Shown here piece by piece: positions 50,119 through 61,200 of a stretch of 64,000 bases of DNA. The stretch is taken from the NCBI GenBank assembly GCA_902779765.1, contig CACZCQ010000007.1, positions 50,138-114,137 of the forward strand, written 5' to 3'. Each line of letters opens with the position of its first letter. Position 1 is the stretch's first letter. A program made the translations under genes and the position numbers. Under the pieces are notes generated by a model, which saw nothing but the letters and a program-made list of their open reading frames with translations, was not told the DNA's origin and did no database searches. The stretch is from an uncultured Bacteroidia bacterium (lineage in GTDB: Bacteria; Bacteroidota; Bacteroidia; Bacteroidales; UBA932).

Positions 50119-52149
50119 TTACAATTTCACCTCTATCGGAGCTCCTTCCGCCGCCTTGTAAGACTTGACGGAACCTGAAGCGTGGTCGGTAATCCTGACC
50201 ACCAGTCCTTTCGCTCCCCTTTCGGCTTCTATGTCGAAATCAGTCCCGAAAGCCTTTATGTGACGCAGGGCAATACGGTCCCATCCGTCGGCAAGGCGTG
50301 GTGTCAGGCGGAAGCTGCCCAGGCCCGTAGGGCGCAAACCGAACATACCTTCAATGACGGCCCTGCAGTAAAGCCCGCTTTCAGCGGAAAGATGCCTTTG
50401 GGAACCTTCCGGCCAGGCCTCGATGGGATAGGGAACGTGGGTTCCTAGAAGACGCCTTTCCGAATAGCTGTGCATCAGCCTGTCGGCCGTCGCAATGTCT
50501 CCGGCAATGTAGATCCCCCTTAGTGTGTAAAGAGTGGAACGGTCCCAGAAAGTCTCGCTTCCCTGCTCGGTCAGGACACCGTCGTCAGTCAAAAGCATGG
50601 GAGACGTGAGGGCGGCTATGGTGCCCTCCTCACGACCCTTTATTCCCACTATCAAAGGCATGCAGATCCAGGAACGAAGGACGGTGTTCCCATCGTAGTA
50701 ACGGTAGGTGTGATAACCCTGGATATCCGCCCCGAAATAATCCTCGATTGCCTTGGCAAGCCTTTCCGCCCTCTTCCGGTAACCGGCGGCGACAGACGTT
50801 CCCTTACCCAGGCTCTTTGCAAGCATTGCCGAAGAAAGGAGGGCATCGTAGTAAAGGGTAGACGTGCAGAGATTCGCTTCCCCGGCCGGGAACCTGCCTT
50901 CGAGTTCATCGCTGTCGGAACGCACGACACCGGCACCGTTGAGCTGGCGCCGGCAATATTCAAGGCACCAGGTAATCAATGGCCACAGTTTCTCGGCCTC
51001 GGCCCTGTCGCCGCGGGCAAGGGCATAGCGGGAAGCCCCGTGGGCGATCATTGCGGCGTCACCGCGGTCACCGGCACCGTCCCAAATATCTATCCCCTCT
51101 GCTATAATGGAACTCGGGATGGGCTTGAATCCATCATTCATGAAGCGGGCGAAATGCAGATATGAGTTAAGGGCCGACTCGTTTCCGACACCGTAGCCCA
51201 GGAACGGGAAGAACGGATTGATGTATTCCGCCTGGTCGTTCGCCCAGATGGCAGCGTAATAGGATTCTCCGCCAGGGCCGTGCATGAAACCTCCCTTAGT
51301 CTTGTATATGCTCTCGCTGGCGCGGATCTTTGCGAAGCGGAATTCGCGGTCTATCACGTCATCAGGAGTGTCCAGCACCAGGCTGGAATCCCAGCTTCCG
51401 ACCAAGGCCCGCCTGGCAGCATACTCCGCATCCAGATCGGGATCAATCGGTTTTCCGGAGGCCTTGTATGCCTGGAAGCACGCTCCGAAACGGACGGTTT
51501 CCCCCGGCTCCAGGACAAAGGTTCCGGTTCCTTTCAAGTCGGCCCTGATGACATAGACACCGTCTACTCCTTTTTCCGCGAGAGTCCTGAACGACTGGGA
51601 ATAATCAGGGATATAAACGGTGACCGGACGTTCAGAAATGTTTTCAAGCGTGTACGTCTCACCCAGCAAGGGTTTATCGACGGAAGGGAAGATAAAGCGC
51701 GTCAGTTCCACGGACGGCTTTAGAGCGGTTCCTGTTCCAAGGCCGATGTTAGCCTTTCCGACAGCGAAGGAACTGACCACCTTGATGAAACCGTTGATCT
51801 CAACCTCCTTGACTTTCTCCAGTTTGAGGGAAAGCCCGTTGATGCTTACAAGCGACGGGATATCCGTCCCTATCCTGTGCATCAGGCTGGCGTGGGTATT
51901 GTTCGGAACCGTTCGCAGCATTGGAAAGACGAGCGACCTTTCCTCGGTGAAACGACCGTCCGCTTCCACTCCCCAGCGGATGACGGAAGACATCATCTGT
52001 CCGCTCATTTCGATGTGGTCGTAATATGGAAGCTGTGTCCCGGCCGGATCCAGCTTGATGCCTCCGTCAGGGGAAAGGGTCCAAGTAGGGGCGGCCTGGA
52101 CGACCAGCTGGACAAGAGACAGCAGAACTAATGCAAACGGTTTTCTCAT
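50119..52149 (-). CDS. Secreted six-hairpin glycosidase-like protein
   Basis: 676 residues with a signal peptide (LVLLSLVQLVVQAAP). Beta-sandwich N-terminal part (to about 265), then an (alpha/alpha)6 barrel: YYAAIWANDQAEYINPFFPF, IDIWDGAGDRGDAAMIAHGA, SETFWDRSTLYTLRGI and EAWPEGSQRHLSAESGLYCR, closing with a small beta domain. The acidic pairs in WANDQAEY and in DIWDGAGDRGD are candidate catalytic sites. It resembles GH78/GH36/GH94-type architectures without matching one clearly. First of three co-directed hydrolase genes. Confidence 0.72.
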   Translation of the reverse strand: MRKPFALVLLSLVQLVVQAAPTWTLSPDGGIKLDPAGTQLPYYDHIEMSGQMMSSVIRWGVEADGRFTEERSLVFPMLRTVPNNTHASLMHRIGTDIPSLVSINGLSLKLEKVKEVEINGFIKVVSSFAVGKANIGLGTGTALKPSVELTRFIFPSVDKPLLGETYTLENISERPVTVYIPDYSQSFRTLAEKGVDGVYVIRADLKGTGTFVLEPGETVRFGACFQAYKASGKPIDPDLDAEYAARRALVGSWDSSLVLDTPDDVIDREFRFAKIRASESIYKTKGGFMHGPGGESYYAAIWANDQAEYINPFFPFLGYGVGNESALNSYLHFARFMNDGFKPIPSSIIAEGIDIWDGAGDRGDAAMIAHGASRYALARGDRAEAEKLWPLITWCLEYCRRQLNGAGVVRSDSDELEGRFPAGEANLCTSTLYYDALLSSAMLAKSLGKGTSVAAGYRKRAERLAKAIEDYFGADIQGYHTYRYYDGNTVLRSWICMPLIVGIKGREEGTIAALTSPMLLTDDGVLTEQGSETFWDRSTLYTLRGIYIAGDIATADRLMHSYSERRLLGTHVPYPIEAWPEGSQRHLSAESGLYCRAVIEGMFGLRPTGLGSFRLTPRLADGWDRIALRHIKAFGTDFDIEAERGAKGLVVRITDHASGSVKSYKAAEGAPIEVKL

Positions 52150-52159
52150 ATCTTGGTTT

Positions 52160-53521
52160 TTATCCGATAAGACCGGAGATGAATATAGCCGCTATGGTGA
52201 TCGGAGTCACATATTTGATGAGGAAATAGAGTACCGGGAATATCTTGCCGTTGAGCTTCAGCAGCCCCCCGTTCGTAAGTTCATCCCGGACGGATTCCTT
52301 ATCCATCTTCCACCCGACGAATATGCTGAACAACAACGCTCCAAGGGTCATCAGATAATTGGAGCAGAGCTTGTCGCAGAAATTGAATACGGTGTTGCCT
52401 GCCAACTTGAATCCAGCCAGCGGTCCGAAAGACAGGGAGCAGAGGACTCCTATTACCAGACAGATGGCAAATATGCCGAGAGTGGCCTTCCCTCTCGAAA
52501 CCTTCTTCTCCTCAACCATATAAGCTACTCCGACTTCCATCATGGATATGGATGATGTCAAGGCGGCCACCAGGATGGTAAGGAAGAACAGTATCGCGAT
52601 GACGGCACTGATTATCCGGCCGCCGGCACCCATCTTGGCAAAGATGAATGGAAGGGTTTCGAAGACAAGCCCGGGACCGGCCGCCGGTGCTATCCCTGCG
52701 GCAAAGACAGCCGGCATGACCGCAAAACCGGCCAGGATTGCGAAGAGCATGTCGAACATGGCCGTTCCGGCTCCCGAAGCGATCAGGTCCTCTTCTTTCC
52801 TGACGTAGGAAGAATAGATCAGCATGGTTCCCACACCGAGGGAAAGCGAGAAGAAGCTTTGTCCGAGGGCGGCGGAAAAGGCATCTCCTGTCAGCTTGGA
52901 GAAATCAGGCCTGACCAGGTACCTGACCCCTTCAGAAGATCCCGGGAGGGTTATGGAATATGCCGCTATCACCAGGATCAGCACGAAGAGGACCGGCATC
53001 GAAATCTTGCTGAACCTCTCTATACCTTTCTTGACCCCGGAGAATATGATGAACGCCGTCAATCCAAGGAAAGTCAGGGTGCAGGCGATCGGTCCCCATG
53101 CGGAAGAAGAGAACTCGGAGAACATACCCGTCACCGCTTCCGCGTTCTCAGGCCTGAAACTCAAGGTCAAGGCCTTGAACAGGAAGGCGAGGGACCATCC
53201 TCCTACCACGCTGTAATATGACAGGATGATCACCGGAGTAACGATGGTCAGGAGTCCGAGCCACTTCCAGCCGGTCCCGGGAGCAAGGGTTCCCATCGCC
53301 CCGAAAGTATTCTGATGGGTCCTCCTGCCGATGACGGCTTCTGAAAGGAGGATCGGCAGGGAAAGCATGAAACAACAGACGATGTATATCAGTATGAACG
53401 CAGCTCCGCCATATTCCCCGACAATGTAGGGGAAGCGCCAGATGTTGCCCAGGCCTATGGCCGAACCGGCCATGGCCATGATAACCGCCGCGCGGCTGCC
53501 GAAATGCTCCCTGTTCGTCAT
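52160..53521 (-). CDS. Neurotransmitter:sodium symporter family transporter, second of two
   Basis: 453 residues, about 11-12 helices. NSS/SNF proteins import amino acids or amines with Na+. Seen: the family start AMAGSAIGLGNIWRFPYIVG (unwound helix 1), LLSEAVIGRRTHQN, and the helix 6 region SLSLGVGTMLIYSSYVRKEE. Overlaps the stop of the preceding paralogue by 4 bases. Substrate cannot be told from the sequence. Confidence 0.94.
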   Translation of the reverse strand: MTNREHFGSRAAVIMAMAGSAIGLGNIWRFPYIVGEYGGAAFILIYIVCCFMLSLPILLSEAVIGRRTHQNTFGAMGTLAPGTGWKWLGLLTIVTPVIILSYYSVVGGWSLAFLFKALTLSFRPENAEAVTGMFSEFSSSAWGPIACTLTFLGLTAFIIFSGVKKGIERFSKISMPVLFVLILVIAAYSITLPGSSEGVRYLVRPDFSKLTGDAFSAALGQSFFSLSLGVGTMLIYSSYVRKEEDLIASGAGTAMFDMLFAILAGFAVMPAVFAAGIAPAAGPGLVFETLPFIFAKMGAGGRIISAVIAILFFLTILVAALTSSISMMEVGVAYMVEEKKVSRGKATLGIFAICLVIGVLCSLSFGPLAGFKLAGNTVFNFCDKLCSNYLMTLGALLFSIFVGWKMDKESVRDELTNGGLLKLNGKIFPVLYFLIKYVTPITIAAIFISGLIG

Positions 53522-54807
53522 AATACCAGATTGGTTATGAATATAGTGATGACCGTAATCGGTGCGACATAACGTACCAGGAAAAAGAACACCTCGAATA
53601 TTCCGTTGTTCAGTTTTCCGTGGTTGGTAATCTCATCACGCACATCCTCCTTCTTCATCTTCCAACCCACGAAAAGGACGACCAGCAACACCCCGGCCGT
53701 CAGGAGGAAATTGGAAGAGAACGCGTCTACCTTGCCGAACACCTCGATGGAGAATACGCTGGCCAGGCCGAGAAGCCAGGTGACGGCGAAAATCACCAGA
53801 CAGGCCGTGGACCTTTTGAAATTCTTCTCCTCGACCAGATATGCGACACCGACCTCGATGAGCGAAATGCTGGAAGTCATGGCAGCGACTATCACGGAAA
53901 AGAAGAAAAGGGCGGCGACACAGGTGGCAAGGAAAGGAGAGGAGGCGCCCATCCCGGTAAAAACGTGAGGAAGGGTCTGGTAAACCAGTCCGGGACCGCT
54001 GCTCGGGGCTATGCCGGCGGAGAAAACGGCCGGCATGATGGCAAAGCCTGCAAGGACGGAGAACATCAGTGCGGCAAGGACGGTGCCTACACCCGAAGCC
54101 ACCAGATTCTCATCCTTGTGAATATAGGAGGAATAGGTGATCACAATTCCCATTCCCAGGGACATGGCATAAAAACTCTGGCCGAGAGCGAAGGCGAATG
54201 TCCTGCCGGTAATCTTGGAAAAATCCGGCTTGACAAGGTAGTCTACTCCCTTTTCCGCCCCGGGCATATTCAAGGCATAAACCATGATGAGCACGATCAG
54301 GACGAACAGGAGAGGAATTGAAATCTTGTTGAATTTTTCTATTCCCGCCTTCACTCCGAAAGCCACGATCCCGGCCGACAGGCCCAGGAATATGGTATTG
54401 AAAAGTAGCGGAGTCCAGCCGGAAGGACGGAACTCTCCGAAATCCAGGGAGAAGGATTTCAGGAAGTACTCTATGGACCACCCTCCTACAATGCTGTAAT
54501 AGGAAACGATGATGGTCGGGGTTATGACACTCAGGTAGCCAAGCACCGTCCAAAAGCTCCGCGGAGCGAGCTGGTTCATCGCTCCGATGGCATTGGAATG
54601 TGTCCTCCTGCCGATGACAGCCTCGGTCAGGAATATCGGGAAGGACAGTATGAAGGAGCATAGGATATAGACCAGGATGAATGCCGCACCTCCATACTCT
54701 CCAACCATATAGGGGAAGCGCCAGATGTTGCCGAGGCCTATGGCAGATCCGGCCATGGCCATGATGACGGCAATCCGTCCGCCGAAATGTTCTCTTTTTG
54801 TCGTCAT
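53518..54807 (-). CDS. Neurotransmitter:sodium symporter family transporter, first of two
   Basis: 429 residues, same family and clearly paralogous to the next gene: AMAGSAIGLGNIWRFPYMVG, FLTEAVIGRRTHSN, MSLGMGIVITYSSYIHKDEN. The tandem pair probably arose by duplication, and the divergence in the middle suggests different substrates or hetero-assembly. Starts 7 bases after the DHFR stop, inside a long leftward run of genes. Confidence 0.94.
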   Translation of the reverse strand: MTTKREHFGGRIAVIMAMAGSAIGLGNIWRFPYMVGEYGGAAFILVYILCSFILSFPIFLTEAVIGRRTHSNAIGAMNQLAPRSFWTVLGYLSVITPTIIVSYYSIVGGWSIEYFLKSFSLDFGEFRPSGWTPLLFNTIFLGLSAGIVAFGVKAGIEKFNKISIPLLFVLIVLIMVYALNMPGAEKGVDYLVKPDFSKITGRTFAFALGQSFYAMSLGMGIVITYSSYIHKDENLVASGVGTVLAALMFSVLAGFAIMPAVFSAGIAPSSGPGLVYQTLPHVFTGMGASSPFLATCVAALFFFSVIVAAMTSSISLIEVGVAYLVEEKNFKRSTACLVIFAVTWLLGLASVFSIEVFGKVDAFSSNFLLTAGVLLVVLFVGWKMKKEDVRDEITNHGKLNNGIFEVFFFLVRYVAPITVITIFITNLVL

Positions 54808-54814
54808 AAGTTCG

Positions 54815-55324
54815 TTATCGCCTTGTGTAGATTGTGAATTCGTAGCCGTAACCGGTCTCGGGATCGATGGCCACCGGGGTAGTGGACTCGACCTTCCATA
54901 TTTCGGGATCGATCACAGGAAAGAACGTGTCCGCATCCTCAATCGTAGCATGTACATGGGTAATGTAGAGTTTGTCAGCCGTCGGCAGCGCCTGGCGATA
55001 TGTCTCCCCTCCACCCATCACGAACACTTTCCCGGATCCTGAGCCTGTCGAAGTGTCCACCATTGAATACGCCTCTTCCAGGCTTCCCGCCACTTTCACC
55101 CCTTCCGGCTTGTCGGGCCAAGGGAATATCGAAATGACCACATTGTCTCTCTTGGGAAGCGGTTTCCCTCCGATAGACTGGAATGTCATCCATCCCATGA
55201 CAACCGGACAACCGGTAGTGGTCTGGCGGAAATACTTCATATCCTCCGCGATATGCCAAAGCAGGGCGTTGGCCTTACCGATCGCGCGGTTGTCGGCTAT
55301 TGCGACTATTATGCACTTTTCCAT
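54815..55324 (-). CDS. folA: Dihydrofolate reductase
   Basis: 169 residues from ATG 55324 (MEKCIIVAIADNRAIG); the longer frame to 55372 runs into thyA. Reduces dihydrofolate produced by thymidylate synthase. Seen: NALLWHIAEDMKYFRQTT, MGWMTFQSIGGKPLPKRDNV, VFVMGGGETYRQALP and LYITHVHA. Around residues 89-97 the gene reads DTSTGSGSG, where the minus strand holds CTTCGACAGGCTCAGG (55053-55038), a motif that I recall as dispersed in many bacterial genomes; other DHFRs have a short acidic loop there. Follows thyA by 14 bases. Confidence 0.95.
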   Translation of the reverse strand: MEKCIIVAIADNRAIGKANALLWHIAEDMKYFRQTTTGCPVVMGWMTFQSIGGKPLPKRDNVVISIFPWPDKPEGVKVAGSLEEAYSMVDTSTGSGSGKVFVMGGGETYRQALPTADKLYITHVHATIEDADTFFPVIDPEIWKVESTTPVAIDPETGYGYEFTIYTRR

Positions 55325-55338
55325 ATTCAGAATTGTTT

Positions 55339-56133
55339 TTATACTGCGACAGGTGCCTTGATGGCAGGCCATGGATCATACCCTTCAAGGGAGAAATCCT
55401 CGTATTTGAAATCGAAGACGGACTTCACGTCCGGATTCAGGACCATCCGGGGCAGGGAGCGCGGCTCCCTTGACAGCTGCTCTCGAACCTGGTCGAAATG
55501 GTTCAGATAGATATGGGTGTCACCGGTTGTATGTACGAACTCTCCCGGCTTCAGACCGCATACCTGGGCTATCATCATGGTAAGCAGGGCGTATGATGCG
55601 ATATTGAACGGAACACCCAGGAATGTGTCTGCACTACGCTGGTAAAGCTGGCAGGAGAGCTTCCCCTCGGCGACATAGAACTGGAAGAGGCAATGACATG
55701 GAGGAAGGGCCATCCTGTCGACCTCTCCGGGATTCCATGCACTGACCATCATCCTGCGCGAATCAGGATTGTTCCGTATCATGTCTATTACCTGTGAAAG
55801 CTGGTCGATCGAACGGCCGTCCGGAGAAGGCCAGGAACGCCACTGGTGGCCGTATACAGGTCCGAGGTCTCCGTTCTCGTCGGCCCACTCATCCCAGATC
55901 GTGACTCCGTGATCCTTCAGGAACTTTATGTTGGTGTCGCCTGAGATGAACCAGAGCAGTTCATAGATGATCGACTTCAGATGTACCTTCTTGGTGGTCA
56001 GCAGAGGAAAGCCTTCAGAGAGGTCGAATCTCATCTGATGGCCGAATACCGACTTGGTGCCGACTCCGGTGCGGTCTTTCTTGACCACTCCTTCATCCAT
56101 TATCCTTCTTAGCAGGTCCAGATACTGTTTCAT
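55339..56133 (-). CDS. thyA: Thymidylate synthase
   Basis: 264 residues, the standard length. Methylates dUMP with methylene-tetrahydrofolate, yielding dihydrofolate for the next gene's product. Seen: [20 protein letters not shown], the catalytic Cys in [31 protein letters not shown], and [14 protein letters not shown]. Its start overlaps the galM stop by 4 bases. Confidence 0.98.
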   Translation of the reverse strand: MKQYLDLLRRIMDEGVVKKDRTGVGTKSVFGHQMRFDLSEGFPLLTTKKVHLKSIIYELLWFISGDTNIKFLKDHGVTIWDEWADENGDLGPVYGHQWRSWPSPDGRSIDQLSQVIDMIRNNPDSRRMMVSAWNPGEVDRMALPPCHCLFQFYVAEGKLSCQLYQRSADTFLGVPFNIASYALLTMMIAQVCGLKPGEFVHTTGDTHIYLNHFDQVREQLSREPRSLPRMVLNPDVKSVFDFKYEDFSLEGYDPWPAIKAPVAV

Positions 56134-57179
56134 ACAACTGAGAATTGCCAGATTATCGCTTCCTCAAAGGTCTCTCCGGGCCTCAGGACGGTGGTGGGAT
56201 ATTCAGGTTTGTTGGGAGAATCAGGGCAGTGCTGGCACTCGATCGCAACTCCCTCATAATCGAAATAGCTGCGGCCGCACTTGGCGACAGGACAACCTGC
56301 CAGCCAGTTACCGGTGTAGATCTGGACTGCGGGCTGGGTGGTGAACACCTCCAGCAGGCGTCCGCTCTCCGGTGCGTGCAGTTTCGCGGCAGCCTGAAGC
56401 TGTCCGGGCTCGTAGCCGTTGATCATGAAGCAGTTGTCATATCCCTTGCCATATTTCAGCGCGGGGAAATCAGCCTTGATCTCGGCGCCTATCTTCTTGA
56501 ACTCCTGGAAATCCATCGGTGTCCCTGCCACAGGGTCCGGCTCTCCGAGAGGGATGAGGGTCTCGTCCGTCGGAAGATAGACGGAAGCGTTAAGTTTCAG
56601 TTCGTGGCCGAGGATATCCCCGTTACCTTCTCCGTTGAGGTTGAAGTAGGCGTGGTTGGTAAGGTTGACCACCGTCGCCTTGTCTGCCTGTGCCGTGAAA
56701 GTAAGCCTGAGGGCATTGTCTTCTCCCCATTCATACCTGGCAACTACCTTGAGGTTCCCGGGATAACCGGCTTCACCGTCTTCGGAAAAATACATGAACT
56801 CGACTGCGTCTCCGTCTATGCGGCTTTCCCATACCTTGTTCTGGAATCCCTGGGGGCCTCCATGCAGGTGGTTGGGGCCGTTGTTGACCGGAAGGGTGTA
56901 TTCTTCGCCATCAAGGGAGAACTTGCCGAGAGCAATCCTGTTGGCGTACCTTCCGGGGCACTTCCCGGAACAAGGACCGTCGGCGAAATAACTCATCGGA
57001 TCAGGATAACCAAGGACGACGTCGGCAAGCTTGCCGTCCTTGTCCGGTACTACGATGGAGACGATGGCCGCTCCGACGCTGGTAAGTCGTACGAAAGCTC
57101 CGCTCTCGTTCTTGACAGTGTAAAGGAGGATTTCCTCTCCCTCAGGGGTCTTGCCCCAGATTTCCTTTTTGATTTTCAT
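56130..57179 (-). CDS. galM: Aldose 1-epimerase (mutarotase)
   Basis: 349 residues from ATG 57179 ([16 protein letters not shown]); the longer frame begins in the preceding gene. Interconverts alpha and beta anomers of hexoses. Seen: [18 protein letters not shown], the catalytic His in [16 protein letters not shown], and the catalytic Glu in [15 protein letters not shown]. No signal peptide, so cytoplasmic. galK lies 6.6 kb away at the right edge. Confidence 0.95.
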   Translation of the reverse strand: MKIKKEIWGKTPEGEEILLYTVKNESGAFVRLTSVGAAIVSIVVPDKDGKLADVVLGYPDPMSYFADGPCSGKCPGRYANRIALGKFSLDGEEYTLPVNNGPNHLHGGPQGFQNKVWESRIDGDAVEFMYFSEDGEAGYPGNLKVVARYEWGEDNALRLTFTAQADKATVVNLTNHAYFNLNGEGNGDILGHELKLNASVYLPTDETLIPLGEPDPVAGTPMDFQEFKKIGAEIKADFPALKYGKGYDNCFMINGYEPGQLQAAAKLHAPESGRLLEVFTTQPAVQIYTGNWLAGCPVAKCGRSYFDYEGVAIECQHCPDSPNKPEYPTTVLRPGETFEEAIIWQFSVV

Positions 57180-57186
57180 ATCGTTC

Positions 57187-58206
57187 CTATCTGATTTTTT
57201 CCAAATACTGTATGATTCTTTCTTCAGGAGCATCCTTCAGCACTACATTCTTCTCCGAATCCAGAAGATATAAGGATGGTATCGCTCTCACATTGTACTT
57301 GACCCCGCTGCGTATCGAATAATCCTGGTCATATCCGCTGTACCAGGAAGCAGGATAATCCTTCGCCAATGCCTTCCATTCTGTTATGTCGCGGTCTATG
57401 TACACATTGACAACCGCCAGTTTCCCATCGCTGATCAAGGTTTGCAGAACCTTGTTCCCTTCAATCTTTTCCATGATTTCCTTGCAGGCGTGACAACCCG
57501 GATTCGAAAAGAAAAGCAAGGTATGTCCGGCCTTTATGCCGTGGAGGTTATGACGGCGGCCCTTGAGGTCGGTGAATGAAAAGTCCGCGGCAGGGGTGCC
57601 TGCACGGTTGATGGAGCACATCGAGGCGTCGTATGAATATGCCTGTTTCATGTCTTCGGAAACAAGGTCGGACACTGAAAGGCCGGAGACATACGGCAGG
57701 TAAAGGTCTTCGTCACGATACGGTGAGTTGGGATCGTACAGGAATTTCGGAACCATTTTCTCGAAGAATCCGAAAACATTTGAAGAATCATTCTCCTTGC
57801 CGAACCGCTCTACGCTGTTGAACAGACCGGACATGGCTTTCGTCGCAAAATCCCTGCTGCAGTTCTTTTCAAGCAAGGCCGCATACATCCCGAAAGCCTT
57901 CTCAACCTCAAGGTTCCTTACCCCGTTGACCAAAGACGAATCACAAGGATAAGACTTGCCGAGAAATGCGTCCCAGAAATGCGTGGCTATATATTCATAA
58001 GACTCGTTTGCGTCGGTTATCATCGACGGAACCGTGGGCATGGGAGGAAAACTCCGTTCGACAGGGGCACCGGCACCCTTGTCCTTCTTCCCATCGCAGG
58101 CGGGAAAAAGGACCACCACGAAAGCCAGGAGCAGGATGCAGGAAAACATTGAAGCCAGGAAGGACCTCAACCCGCGTTGCACCAGGATATTAAAGCTTTC
58201 CGGCAT
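57187..58206 (-). CDS. Thioredoxin-like lipoprotein with DUF5106-like N-terminal region
   Basis: 339 residues. The signal ends FVVVLFPACDGK. ATG 58149 (MFSCILLLAF) would also give a good lipoprotein signal and may be the true start, giving 320 residues. The helical N-terminal region (to about 205) resembles DUF5106. The C-terminal thioredoxin-like domain has FFSNPGCHACKEIMEKIEG (CxxC active site) and cis-Pro in VRAIPSLYLLDSEKN. Probable periplasmic thiol-disulfide oxidoreductase, like the ResA/TlpA type, with an unknown client. Confidence 0.85.
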   Translation of the reverse strand: MPESFNILVQRGLRSFLASMFSCILLLAFVVVLFPACDGKKDKGAGAPVERSFPPMPTVPSMITDANESYEYIATHFWDAFLGKSYPCDSSLVNGVRNLEVEKAFGMYAALLEKNCSRDFATKAMSGLFNSVERFGKENDSSNVFGFFEKMVPKFLYDPNSPYRDEDLYLPYVSGLSVSDLVSEDMKQAYSYDASMCSINRAGTPAADFSFTDLKGRRHNLHGIKAGHTLLFFSNPGCHACKEIMEKIEGNKVLQTLISDGKLAVVNVYIDRDITEWKALAKDYPASWYSGYDQDYSIRSGVKYNVRAIPSLYLLDSEKNVVLKDAPEERIIQYLEKIR

Positions 58207-58267
58207 GGGTTTTCAAAAGTACATTCTTACAAATTTACAAAATATAATGAGTAACTTCGCAATTGAA

Positions 58268-61200
58268 ATGAAGCGAATCCTGTCAGTCCTGTTACTTATC
58301 CTGGCATATTCCTCCGCAAGCGCCCAGTTCCTTGTCGGAGGAGGTGACCCCCCGGGCGTCCGATGGATGAAGATGGATACTCCCGAGTTCAGGATAATAT
58401 ACCCGGCCGGAGAAGATTCGCTTGCCAGGGTATACGGTTCCCTTATGGAGAATGCCAGGATTGCTGTCAGCCGGTCCTCGGGACTGCTGGTAGGAAAGAA
58501 CTACAAATCCCGCCTTCCGGTAGTCCTTCACAGTTTCCACACTACATCGAATGCTTCGGTTGCCTGGGCTCCGAAAAGGATGGATATCTATACCGTCAAG
58601 GACCCGTATTCCCCCACCCCCATACCTTGGGAAAAACTGCTCGCCCTCCACGAGGGAAGGCATGCCGCCCAGATGCAGGCCGGGATCGAAGGGCCTTACA
58701 GGGTTTTCCATTACCTAGTTGGAGAGATGTTCGCCGGTGCCTTCGCCGGCATATTTCCGGGCCCGGTTTTCCTGGAAGGGGATGCCGTCGTGACCGAGAC
58801 CGCCCTGTCCGCATCCGGAAGAGGCCGGCAGGCTTCCTTCCTTTCCTATATGATGCCGGCGTTCGATTCAGGAGATTTCCGTGATTACTGGCAATGGTCG
58901 TTCGGGTCAAACAGGTATTACGCCCCTGACTACTACAGGTCCGGTTACATACTGATATCCGGAGCTCGTGTGTTTTTCGACGCCCCCCTGTTCACAAAGG
59001 ATTATTTCGACAGGATCAAGGGCGGGGGCCTTCTGTTCAACCTCCAGAAGACCATGAAAACGGTCAGCGGAATGAACTTCAACACCGCCTACAGGACGAT
59101 TGAAGAAAGTTTCCGTTGTCTTTGGAATGAAGACGCCCTCTCAAGGGGACCGTTCATTCAGGCACGGCAGGTAACCCCCCAACCTTGGAGACATACCGAC
59201 TACCGGGGTTCCGTCGTGGCGGACGGTTCAGGAATATGGTCGACCAGATCAGGACTTACCAGCCCTGGTAGCCTGGTGCTGACCGGAACCGACGGCAAGA
59301 CCTTGTATTCAAGGGCGATGTCGCCAGGGACCGGCTCCCTGTCCTATGACAAGACCGGGAACCGGGTATGGTGGTCCGAGTCTGTCCCCCATTGGAGATG
59401 GCCGCTTGGCGGCAGCTCAAGGATCAGGTACATCGATGCCGCAAACCCCGGCAAAGTCCATGACCTGACAAAGACGGGGCGTTATTTCAATCCGTCAGTT
59501 TCCTCTGACGGGAAAATGGTCAGCGCAACAGAATATCCTTCTACTGGAGGAAGCAGGATCGTAATCCTCAACAGTACGGACGGACATGCGGAAAGAATAG
59601 TCCAAGCTCCGGATTCACTGCAAATCACTGAAACCGCCTGGGTTGGAGACAGGCTCTTCGCCGCCGGTCTCTCAAACAGTGGCATGGGTATATATGAACT
59701 TCCTGTCGACGGTCCGGAAGGCAGTTCGTCCATAGGTTGTATCCTCGGTCCCCGGCCGGTTGAAGTGTCAACGCTCCGGACCTTCGATGCCGCACAGGGA
59801 CCAGCGTTATCCTTCGTCTGCGACCGTTCGGGAGTCAATGAATTCCATATACTTGACGTCAGTACAGGAACCCTCACCCAGGCCACTTCCACGCGGTACG
59901 GAATCCACAGCCCTGCATTCGATTCACGGACGGACACCTTGTATTACAGTTCCCTGGCTCCGTCGGACAATCCCGGTTCATACAGGCAGGGGAATATGAT
60001 CTATGCCACGGCGCTGGGAGACCTTCCGATGAAGGTGGTTTCCTTTGACGACCTTGCATCCTACAGGGTCGCCGACGCCCTTTCCAGACAGGAAAGGGAA
60101 CTCGCCGGAATAGTCCCGGACGTATCATCCGGAGTCCATGGAACAACCTTTTCCGAACCCCGCAGATTCCATAAGGTTATCCCTACGATACATTCCTGGG
60201 CTCCCTTCTATTTCAATTACGACAATGTAGACAATCTCAGCGGGGATGAATATTACAATGCCGCTTCACTTGGCGCCACCGTCATGTTCCAGAATCTGAC
60301 CGGAGACGGTTATGGTTTCCTGGGATACAGCGCCCACGAAGATCCCGACCGTCCGGAAGGATCGGGAGCGTGGAGGCATTCTGCCCACTTCAAATATCTA
60401 TATACCGGGTTCCTTCCCGCGGTGGAGGTATCTGCAGACCTTGGCGACAAGGCCGCTGCGTACATATTCAGGGTACAGCAGCATGACAGTACAAATGATA
60501 AATATACGATCCAGACATACCGCGACAAGGAGAACAGACCATATTTCGAGGGAACTGCAAGGGTTTACCTGCCGGTCAACCTCAGTTCCGGAGGTTATTC
60601 CAGGGGTATAGTGCCACAGGTCAGGTTCAAGTATACCAACGACTTTTTCAACGACAAGATAAGCCTTCAGGAGATAATCCAGGACGGGGACAAAAAGATC
60701 AGCAAGGAAACGGGTTCCCTGAACATCAACCATTCCTCCAGGCTCCTTACCCTGGATTTCTCTGTCAGGGGATATGTGCTCCGGGACAAGGCGAAGGCCC
60801 AGGTATATCCAAGGCTGGGCATAGGCGCGGAAGCCGGCTTCCATGCCAGGCCGGGCCATTCCTATTCCTTCAGCAACACGGCATATCTCTATACTTACGG
60901 ATACCTTCCCGGCATTCTGGAGAACCAGGGCATCAAGCTCTCGGCGGCAATAGGCTCCGACATAGGAGGCGGGGAATACAGTTATCCGGACACGCCTGTA
61001 TCCTTCATCCCCAGAGGTTTTGCAGACACCAACCTGAGGAGCATCGGAAACACCTGCGCCCCGACAAGGCTGAAACTGTCCTTCGATTATGCCATCCCGT
61101 TCCTCAACCTGGACTGGTCCGGACTGAGTCCGATGGTATATGTAATGAATATGGAAATAACTCCATTCGTGGATTATTCCTACCATAAGTTCAAGTATTT

